A DNA stretch of 5,362 nucleotides from Planctomycetota bacterium (GTDB taxonomy: Bacteria > Planctomycetota > UBA1135 > GCA-002686595), in assembly GCA_022447405.1 (NCBI GenBank), contig JAKVCE010000175.1, positions 1 to 5,362 on the forward strand, given 5' to 3'. The translations under genes were made by a program, and so were the position numbers. Numbering within the stretch: position 1 is the stretch's first letter; each line of letters starts with the position of its first letter. Under the pieces are notes generated by a model. The model searched no databases and was not told the origin of the DNA. It was given only the letters and a program-made list of their open reading frames with translations. Below, piece by piece: positions 1 to 4,908 of this stretch.

Positions 1-77
1 GCCATGCGGTTGATGTAGCTGAAGAAGGCGATGTTGTGGGCGGCGTCCGTGATGTCGCGGTCGGTGAAGCCTTGGGC
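1..77. repeat. 77-bp exact direct repeat, copy 1 (at window edge)
   Basis: Positions 1-77 are identical to 436-512. After position 77 the copies diverge: the next 16 bases match at 11 positions, and then similarity is lost. Read on the - strand, this copy encodes the same segment of the AhpD-like selenoprotein (AQGFTDRDITDAAHN and onward to INRMA) and, beyond the exact part, a diverged VHALH where copy 2 has VDALR. The copy is cut by the window edge, so its full extent is unknown. It could be a real partial tandem duplication or an assembly-graph artefact: exactly 77 bases at a sequence end equals a commonly used de Bruijn k-mer size. Confidence 0.95.
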
Positions 78-111
78 GTGGAGGGCGTGAACGCCCCCTG
101 AGGTCGTCCCG

Positions 112-372
112 ATGGAGTGGCAGGAGCCCGCGATCCAGGCGATCTTGAAGCACAACGAGTGCGGTGAGCCTGAGACCTGGGCCGATCATCCGCTCTGCAA
201 GATCTACCCCTCCAAGCTCGACGCGCCGCTCGTGACTTACGTCCACCCCGGCGGGCACAAGATGCCCAAGGACGCCGGCGAGCTCTTCGCGCGCTTCTTC
301 AAGGAGCACCCCAAGCCGGAACCAGAAGCAGAGCCGGAGCCCGAAGCTGAGGATCCTCAGCCCAAGGACTGA
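112..372 (+). CDS. C-terminal fragment of a PHB-depolymerase/LpqC-like alpha/beta-hydrolase esterase
   Basis: This 86-residue frame looks like the end of a polyhydroxybutyrate depolymerase/feruloyl esterase-type serine hydrolase, not a whole protein. The segment EVVPMEWQEPAI with the following KHNEC resembles the region of the family that follows the catalytic Asp (VVP, then a helix ending N-x-C). HPGGHKMPKDAGELFARFFK resembles the closing block, where the His of GGH is the catalytic His. The nucleophile elbow and catalytic Asp are missing. The tail after residue 68 is an acidic, Pro/Glu-rich low-complexity stretch. The frame is open from position 91 (preceding TGA at 88-90), so family-like sequence begins before the ATG at 112; that ATG is probably an internal Met. 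Upstream lies the repeat copy, so the 5' part of the gene is lost at a junction near 78-100. There is no ribosome-binding site. The 3' end overlaps the convergent gene by 16 bp. A working protein from this fragment is unlikely. Confidence 0.6.
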   Translation: MEWQEPAIQAILKHNECGEPETWADHPLCKIYPSKLDAPLVTYVHPGGHKMPKDAGELFARFFKEHPKPEPEAEPEPEAEDPQPKD

Positions 373-938
373 TCCGGCTGGACCGCCTCGCCGCCGGACT
401 CCATGAAGGGCTCGATGTCGACGCCGAGGCCTTCGGCCATGCGGTTGATGTAGCTGAAGAAGGCGATGTTGTGGGCGGCGTCCGTGATGTCGCGGTCGGT
501 GAAGCCTTGGGCTCGGAGAGCGTCGACGTCTTCGGAGCTCATCTCGGCTGGGGTGAGGGAGAGCTTCTCGGCGTAGGCGAGGAGGGTCTTGGTGGGCTTG
601 TCGACAGAGGCCGTGCGCCAGTCGGTCTTGATGGCTCGGATGAGCTCGGGGTCGTCGACCTCGGCACGGAGGTCCTTGGCGTGGCCCTCCGTTCAGTAGC
701 GGCATCCGTTGGTCTTCGAGACCACCACGGCGATCATCTCGCGCTGCGCTCGCGAGAGGCCGGAGGGACCGTAGGCGATCGTCATGTAGAGCTTCATCAG
801 CTCCGAGAGCGCCTGGCCGTGCTGGCTCATCACCTCGAGGATCGCCGCAACGCGACCATCTCGCCGCATCCCGAGCTTGTAGACCTCCTCGAGAGGTCCG
901 TCCGCGTCCTCAGGGGGGATCGTCTCGACGTACGCCAT
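357..938 (-). CDS. AhpD-like / carboxymuconolactone decarboxylase-family peroxidase-related selenoprotein
   Basis: With the TGA at 693-695 read as selenocysteine, this frame gives 193 residues, close to the usual length of peroxidase-related CMD-family proteins (about 180-190). The catalytic block is REMIAVVVSKTNGCRY-U-TEGH: E67, C79, U82 and H86. These have the same spacing as E118, C130, C133 and H137 of Mycobacterium AhpD, so Sec replaces the second, peroxide-reactive Cys; the equivalent of AhpD His132 is Tyr81. The C-terminal half (residues about 119-178, including GFTDRDITDAAHNIAFFSYI and NRMAEGLGV) is typical of the family and follows the TGA in frame without any other stop. The ATG at 936-938 overlaps the rmuC stop as TGATG, and no Shine-Dalgarno is visible, so translation is probably coupled to rmuC. 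The likely role is thiol-dependent reduction of peroxides in the cytoplasm; the substrate and reductant are unknown. A normal gene call would end it at residue 81 or start a second gene at Met133. The alternative is a Cys-to-stop mutation or sequencing error. Confidence 0.88.
436..512. repeat. 77-bp exact direct repeat, copy 2 (inside the selenoprotein gene)
   Basis: This copy is identical to positions 1-77, at an offset of 435 bp in the same orientation. It lies within the intact AhpD-like gene and encodes residues about 143-168 on the - strand (AQGFTDRDITDAAHN through NRMA). Its flanks belong to a continuous family-like coding sequence, so this is the native copy and copy 1 is the displaced one. 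Confidence 0.95.
657..674 (-). promoter_or_regulatory. Candidate bacterial SECIS hairpin downstream of the Sec UGA
   Basis: The mRNA segment GACCUC-CGUGCC-GAGGUC forms a perfect 6-bp stem with a 6-nt loop. The loop starts after 24 nt counted from the UGA and has G as its second base. This fits the general bacterial SECIS description (a small stem-loop with a G among the first two loop bases, about 16-37 nt after the UGA), the element bound by SelB with Sec-tRNA. It lies inside the coding sequence, as bacterial SECIS elements do. A competing 7-bp hairpin (666-692) shares bases with it, so which fold is active is uncertain. Confidence 0.6.
666..692 (-). other. Alternative 7-bp hairpin directly after the Sec UGA
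   Basis: The bases right after the UGA, ACGGAGG (692-686), pair perfectly with CCUCCGU (672-666) across a 13-nt loop. Inside the loop two more C-G pairs can form past a G-A mismatch. The fold begins with no spacer after the UGA, so its loop is only 7-10 nt away, too near for a standard bacterial SECIS. It shares 666-674 with the better-placed hairpin, so the two exclude each other. It may extend or regulate the recoding structure, or be a by-product of G+C-rich coding sequence. Confidence 0.35.
693..695 (-). other. In-frame UGA selenocysteine codon (Sec82)
   Basis: On the - strand the codons run aac gga tgc cgc tac TGA acg gag ggc cac, giving N-G-C-R-Y-*-T-E-G-H. CMD/AhpD proteins carry C-x-x-C-x-x-x-H here, so the stop falls exactly on the second redox cysteine. 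The frame stays open for 111 more codons of family-like protein up to the TGA at 357-359. Cys/Sec exchange in a CxxC redox motif is the usual signature of a bacterial selenoprotein, and AhpD-like selenoproteins are, to my knowledge, already described from marine metagenomes. A single-base change from TGC or TGT could mimic this. Confidence 0.85.
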
Positions 939-2164
939 CAGGCGTCCGTGGTCGTGGCCTCGTCCGGGGTCTCCTCGGTCTCCGGGAAGAGCTCTTGCGG
1001 AGCGTGCGGGGTGATCTCGTCGTCGACGAGGTGGCCGGGGAGCTTCTTGGAGGTCTTGGCGCCGAGCTCGTCGAGCTTCTGCGCGCGGCCGATGAGGTTG
1101 CCCTTGCCCGTCTTGAGCTTGTTGAGGGCGGCCTCGTAGGCGTCGTTGGTCTGGTTGACCCGCTCGCCGATCTTCTCGATGTCGGCGACGAAGCCGACGA
1201 ACTTGTCGTAGATGCCGCCAGCCTGACGGGCGATCTCGAGCACGTTCTTGGTCTGGCGCTCGCTCTTCCAGATGGTCTCGATCGTGCGCAAGGTGGCGAG
1301 GAGCGTGGTGGGCGTCACGATGATGATGTTGCGGGAGATCGCGTCGTTGAAGACGTCCCGATCCTCGCGCAAGGCCTCGGTGAGCGCCGCCTCGATGGGC
1401 ATGAACATCAGGACGTAGTCGAGGGTGTGGAGCGACTCGAGGTGCTGGTAGTTCTTCCCCGTGAGGAGCTTCACGTGGGTGCGGATCGAGGCGATGTGCT
1501 CCTTCAGGGCGATGGCGCGCTCTCCCTCGTCCTCCGCTGAGCAGTAGGCCTCGTAGGCCGTGATGGAGACCTTGGAGTCGATGACGACCTGGCGGTCGGC
1601 AGGCAGGTGCACGATGACGTCGGGGCGCTTGCGCTTGCCGTCCTCGTCGGTCTCGGTCACCTCGCGCTCGTACTCGCGGCCCTCCTCAAGGCCAGAGAGC
1701 TCGAGCACGCGCTCCAAGACCACCTCGCCCCAGTTGCCCTGGGTCTTGCTCTCTCCCTTCAAGGCGAGGGTGAGGCCGCGGGCTTCGTCGCCGATCTGGG
1801 TGTTCATCTCCTTCAAGTCCTTGATCTGCTGGCCGAGGACCGCGTGGCTGGCAGCCGCCGCCTTGCCGTCCTTCTCGAGCTTCTCTTGGAAGTCCTTGAT
1901 GTTCTGGTGGAGCGGCTTCAGGAGGGTGCCGATCTTCTCCTCGTTGGTCTCCGTGAGCGCCTTCGTGCGCTTCTCGAGGACCTCCTGCGTGACGTCCTTG
2001 ACCGCCAGGATGAGCTGTTCGCGCTCCTCGGCGCGGTCGTCAGGCTTGCCCTTGAGGTTGTCTATCTTGCTCTCGAGCCCGGCGATGCGCGCCCCCCTCA
2101 AGAACCAGATGATCGCGGCGCCTAGTGTGATCCCGATGAGCAGTGAGCCGAAGTCCAAGTCCAT
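938..2164 (-). CDS. rmuC: RmuC-family DNA recombination protein (predicted nuclease)
   Basis: The 408-residue length is usual for RmuC, a membrane-tethered PD-(D/E)XK-like protein that limits recombination at inverted repeats and is linked to DNA-end processing. One transmembrane helix lies at about residues 6-22, followed by a charged coiled coil (about 25-135) and then the conserved core. Recognisable core blocks are TQGNWGEVVLERVLELSGL (141-159), RPDVIVHLP (180-188), VVIDSKVS (193-200), YVLMFMPIEAAL (250-261), NIIIVTPTTLLATLRTI (279-295) and GNLIGRAQKLDELG (355-368). Probable active-site residues are E147, D182, D196 and K198. The tail after about 385 is acidic and Thr-rich. The ATG at 2162-2164 is chosen because it places the membrane helix at the N-terminus. 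Only a closely spaced GGTGGG precedes it, and a TATGGT hexamer lies 6 nt upstream. Its stop overlaps the start of the selenoprotein gene (TGATG). Confidence 0.95.
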   Translation of the reverse strand: MDLDFGSLLIGITLGAAIIWFLRGARIAGLESKIDNLKGKPDDRAEEREQLILAVKDVTQEVLEKRTKALTETNEEKIGTLLKPLHQNIKDFQEKLEKDGKAAAASHAVLGQQIKDLKEMNTQIGDEARGLTLALKGESKTQGNWGEVVLERVLELSGLEEGREYEREVTETDEDGKRKRPDVIVHLPADRQVVIDSKVSITAYEAYCSAEDEGERAIALKEHIASIRTHVKLLTGKNYQHLESLHTLDYVLMFMPIEAALTEALREDRDVFNDAISRNIIIVTPTTLLATLRTIETIWKSERQTKNVLEIARQAGGIYDKFVGFVADIEKIGERVNQTNDAYEAALNKLKTGKGNLIGRAQKLDELGAKTSKKLPGHLVDDEITPHAPQELFPETEETPDEATTTDA

Positions 2165-2245
2165 GCGCCCACCATAAGGGGGGCGCGAACATACGGCTAG
2201 AGAGGAGCGGCCGCGTGCGGCGCCATCGTCCTAGGGCTGGGACTC
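2165..2245 (-). promoter_or_regulatory. Intergenic gap between the DUF5690 gene and rmuC; possible leaderless promoter
   Basis: This 81-bp gap follows the DUF5690 stop codon and precedes rmuC on the - strand. A TATGGT hexamer (2171-2176, TANNNT type) ends 6 nt before the rmuC ATG, and a second weak one, TATGTT, lies a little further upstream. No clear -35 box is seen. The gap contains short G+C-rich self-complementary stretches, including a NotI-type GCGGCCGC, but no stem followed by a T run. I therefore see no convincing intrinsic terminator, and read-through from phnA-DUF5690 into rmuC remains possible. Confidence 0.35.
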
Positions 2246-3562
2246 TCAGGCTGCAGGCTGCTCGGCGGGGCTCTGCTTTAAGAAGTAGAACATCGCGGCG
2301 ATGAGGGAGGCGGCGCCGCCGAGGCTCATGGCGTAGGTGAGGTTCGTGAAGAACTCGAGGCGGCTTGAGTCCGCGAAGATGAGGTCGCGGAAGAGCTGCA
2401 GCGCGACTGAGCCCGTGTAGCCGATCGCGTCCGTGAGGTAGATCGCGAAGACCGCCGTCCCAGCGAAGCGCGTGTAGGCGAGGAGCCTGTCGAAGAGCAC
2501 GCAGCCGAAGGGGACGTAGGCGAGGTAGGCGCCGAGGCCGACGAGGGCGTACCACATCAAGCCGTCGATGTAGCCGGCGTTGAGCATCCACATGGCGAGC
2601 CCCATGAGGAGCTGCCCGCCAGCCATGACGCTGAAGGCGATCTTGAGGCCGAGGCGGTTGGAGCGGACGAGCGAGAGCAGCGCCAAGACGCCGACGACGA
2701 GGAAGGCGATGGGGATCTCAGTCTTGGAGAAGACGCCCTCCATGTCGGCCATGCCCAGCTCGGCCAGGATCTCCACGCCGTAGTTGTCCCTGTAGTCCCG
2801 GTAGGCCGTCAGGAAGAAGTACATGCCTGAGAGCAGGACGAGGCCGAAGGAGAACTGCCTGCAGAAGGCCCAGCGGTCGTCTGAGTACATCTCCGTCCGT
2901 GCGGAGCGCTCTTTGATGTCCGCGGCAGTGGGACCTGGGAGCTGCCCCAAGAGCCAGACCGCGAAGAGGAAGGGGAGGAAGAAGAGCCCGCCCGTCGCTG
3001 CAGGCATCCAGTATTCAGGCACGCCGTAGTCGCCCATCAAGACGCGTCCGACATCCTTCACGACGCCTGAGGCGATGATGTACGAGCAGGAGAGGCCAGC
3101 GAGCAGGAGCTCTGAGGTCTTTCTGCCCTCGAGGTAGAGGACGACCGTGCCCCAGATCATCCCCAAGGGGAGCCCGTTGGCGAAGATGGCGACGACCTTG
3201 AGGTCCTGGGGGAGCACGGCGAAGAGCACGAGCGATCCCCAGGCGGCGAGGATCAGCTTCACGAGGAGTCCGCCGCGACCTTCGCGACCAGTCTCCGAGC
3301 AGATCTTCATGCCGGCGAACTTGCTGATCGTGTAGCCGATGATCTGGGCGATGACGAAGGCGGTCTTCGCGTCGATCTCTGTGTCGAAGAACTTCGAGCC
3401 CTCATAGCTCGCAGCCGCGAAGGGCTTGCGGAAGGCGTACATGCAGAAGTACGTCGTGAAGGCCGCGAAGATCGCGTAGAGGTTGAAGACGACGCCCGGG
3501 CCCGTGCGGAGATAGCTCGTGAGTCCGCTCTCGGCGGCGGTCTGCTCCCGCTGGTCGCTCAT
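2246..3562 (-). CDS. DUF5690-family (MFS-like) multi-pass membrane protein, putative organophosphonate transporter
   Basis: The 438-residue protein has about 12 hydrophobic segments (roughly 24-45, 66-86, 100-118, 122-144, 154-173, 185-207, 236-254, 282-300, 305-326, 334-352, 366-388, 407-428) in a 6+6 arrangement with a polar loop at 208-235, as in major-facilitator proteins. I assign it to DUF5690 from the block TYFCMYAFRKPFAAASYEG (37-55) and from AQIIGYTISKFAGMKICSE (72-90); this is recall, not a search. The conserved YRDYRDNYGVEI (254-265), rich in Arg and Asp between hydrophobic segments, could contribute to anion handling. The ATG overlaps the phnA stop by 4 bp (ATGA) and has no Shine-Dalgarno of its own, so the two proteins are probably translationally coupled. 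From that context I infer uptake of phosphonoacetate or a related phosphonate. The function itself is not shown by the sequence, and a sensor or product exporter would also fit. Confidence 0.85.
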   Translation of the reverse strand: MSDQREQTAAESGLTSYLRTGPGVVFNLYAIFAAFTTYFCMYAFRKPFAAASYEGSKFFDTEIDAKTAFVIAQIIGYTISKFAGMKICSETGREGRGGLLVKLILAAWGSLVLFAVLPQDLKVVAIFANGLPLGMIWGTVVLYLEGRKTSELLLAGLSCSYIIASGVVKDVGRVLMGDYGVPEYWMPAATGGLFFLPFLFAVWLLGQLPGPTAADIKERSARTEMYSDDRWAFCRQFSFGLVLLSGMYFFLTAYRDYRDNYGVEILAELGMADMEGVFSKTEIPIAFLVVGVLALLSLVRSNRLGLKIAFSVMAGGQLLMGLAMWMLNAGYIDGLMWYALVGLGAYLAYVPFGCVLFDRLLAYTRFAGTAVFAIYLTDAIGYTGSVALQLFRDLIFADSSRLEFFTNLTYAMSLGGAASLIAAMFYFLKQSPAEQPAA

Positions 3563-4818
3563 GAGGAGGCGGCGGTGGCCGCTATGTGACTCGCGAGGCA
3601 GGTGGCCTCGAAGAGGTCGAAGTTGCGCAGCTGTCGCTCGCTCCAGTCCGCGGGCAGCGGGCTCGAGACCAGGAAGGGGATCTCGGTCTCGTGTCGGCCG
3701 CCGTGGGAGCGCAGGCCCTGCTCGACGGCGGTGAGGTCGTGGAGCTCGCGGCGACGGCCCAAGACGACGGACTGCCCCGAGACGCAGACGATGTCGCCGA
3801 TGCGGTCAGCCGGGAGCTCGAGGCGCTCGGCGGCCTCCTCGCGGTGGTAGACCTCCGTGATCCCGGGCAGCGCCTTGATGGAGGCGTGGACCGCGTCTGC
3901 GTCTGCGCCTTCGCCGAGGTGGACGACGGCGAAGGAGCCCAGGGCGCCGTGGTGGACGACGTATGGGTCCGTGATGGGGAGGATCACCGTGACGGCGTCG
4001 CCGTACTCCTCGGCCAGGACCTCCTCCAGGAAGAGCACGTCCGGGGTGCCGTCCTCCTTCTGCTTGGCGTTCATTCCGTGGTCTGCCGTGAGGCCCACGA
4101 CGCAGCCAGCGTCTAGGAGGCGACCGATCTCGCGGTCCATGGCGCGGTGGAACTCGATGGCCTCGGGCTCATCGGGGGCGTGCTTGTGCTGGATGTAGTC
4201 GGTGGTGGAGAGGTAGAGGAGGTCCGCCTTGTCGGCCTCCACGAGCGCGGCGCCGGCGGCGATCACGAAGACCGAGGCCTCGGCTGAGTAGACGCTGGGC
4301 GCCTCCATGCCGACGAGGCTCTCCACATCGGTGATCCCGTTCACCTCTTCGGTCGCGTCGCGGCAGCGCTCGGCGCTGAAGGCGATCGGGCGCTCGAGCT
4401 CGTGCGCGAGGATCGTGCGCAGCTTGTCCTTCGAGGTGAGCACTGCGATCCGACGGCCCGCGGCCTCCGCTGCAGGGAAGATCGTGCTGACCCGGAGGAA
4501 CTCCGGCGAGTTCATCATCACCTCCTCGCCCGTGTCCGGGTCGAGGAAGAAGTTGCCGCTGATCCCGTGGACCGAGGGCGGCGTCCCCGTGACGATCGCG
4601 GAGTTGTTGACGTTGGTGTAGGAGGGGAGGCACCCGAGGCATAACTCGTGGAACCCCTGGGCTAAGAGGCGCTCTGTGTTGGGCATCGCGCCGGCGGCGA
4701 TCGCTGCGTCCAGGTAGTTCTGGCTGCAGCCATCGACGCAGATGACGGCGACGGGCGCGGGGCCGAGGTGGTAGGTGCGGCCGTTGGCCTCAAAACTGCA
4801 TGCGCTGGCGGTGCTCAT
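3559..4818 (-). CDS. phnA: Phosphonoacetate hydrolase (alkaline phosphatase superfamily)
   Basis: This enzyme splits the C-P bond of phosphonoacetate to acetate and phosphate using two zinc ions, in the cytoplasm (no signal peptide). The 419 residues match the family length. The metal and nucleophile residues are all visible: D29 (VICVDG), the nucleophile T68 (SYTNVNNSAIVTG), D207 and H211 (STTDYIQHKH), D246 and H247 (TADHGM), and H376 (GGRHETEIPF). Their spacing is almost the same as in Sinorhizobium meliloti PhnA. Lysines in TSKDKLR (128-134) probably help bind substrate. I place the start at the ATG at 4816-4818. A longer in-frame ATG at 4924-4926 would add 36 Arg-rich, non-family residues and overlap the divergent trx start. 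A TATACT hexamer lies 7 nt before the chosen ATG. The downstream membrane-protein gene overlaps by 4 bp. The alternative, a related nucleotide pyrophosphatase, is less likely given the full PhnA motif set. Confidence 0.93.
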   Translation of the reverse strand: MSTASACSFEANGRTYHLGPAPVAVICVDGCSQNYLDAAIAAGAMPNTERLLAQGFHELCLGCLPSYTNVNNSAIVTGTPPSVHGISGNFFLDPDTGEEVMMNSPEFLRVSTIFPAAEAAGRRIAVLTSKDKLRTILAHELERPIAFSAERCRDATEEVNGITDVESLVGMEAPSVYSAEASVFVIAAGAALVEADKADLLYLSTTDYIQHKHAPDEPEAIEFHRAMDREIGRLLDAGCVVGLTADHGMNAKQKEDGTPDVLFLEEVLAEEYGDAVTVILPITDPYVVHHGALGSFAVVHLGEGADADAVHASIKALPGITEVYHREEAAERLELPADRIGDIVCVSGQSVVLGRRRELHDLTAVEQGLRSHGGRHETEIPFLVSSPLPADWSERQLRNFDLFEATCLASHIAATAASS

Positions 4819-4908
4819 GCCCCTCAGTATAAGGGCCCTCGTCCGCGGCCTCCGTGGAAGATCCCGCAGACAAGAGACCAGGCGGCCTGAGGCGGATAAG
4901 ATCCAGCC
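4819..4908. promoter_or_regulatory. Divergent promoter region between phnA and the thioredoxin-domain gene
   Basis: These 90 bp must hold the promoters of both divergent genes. Toward phnA, TATACT (4826-4831, - strand) matches the -10 consensus at 5 of 6 bases and ends 7 nt before the ATG. Toward trx, TAAGAT (4897-4902, + strand) ends 6 nt before the ATG at 4909. Neither has a recognisable -35 box at 16-18 bp. No normal Shine-Dalgarno is seen: trx has none, and the GAGGGG before phnA sits only 1 nt from the ATG. A start of transcription at or next to the ATG (leaderless mRNA) is the simplest reading. I see no clear operator palindrome. Confidence 0.5.

Noticed and set aside
88..90. TGA upstream of the esterase fragment as a second selenocysteine codon
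   Set aside because: The sequence before it in that frame is antisense to the repeat copy and not esterase-like, and the position is not a known Cys site.
357..542. Separate small - strand gene starting at Met133 of the CMD-family frame
   Set aside because: It is the 3' part of the selenoprotein gene in the same frame; the sequence from the TGA to this Met is also family-like, and no ribosome-binding site precedes it.
693..938. Complete 81-residue CMD-family gene ending at the TGA
   Set aside because: It would stop inside the catalytic motif and lack half of the domain that follows in frame; Sec decoding explains it better.
471..2177. Long + strand open frames opposite the selenoprotein gene and rmuC
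   Set aside because: They are antisense shadows of G+C-rich genes, with low-complexity Val/Leu/Glu/Arg or Ser/Arg-rich products and no recognisable domain.
2178..2240. Intrinsic terminator between the DUF5690 gene and rmuC
   Set aside because: Only short, tight self-complementary stretches are present (such as GCCG/CGGC and GTCC/GGAC), with no T run on the transcript strand.
2040..2591. Arg/His-rich - strand frame crossing the rmuC-DUF5690 gap
   Set aside because: It is a frame-shifted shadow that overlaps two well-supported genes, with biased composition and no family resemblance.
3586..4644. Several + and - strand frames within phnA
   Set aside because: PhnA has complete catalytic motifs over this span; the other frames are compositional shadows.
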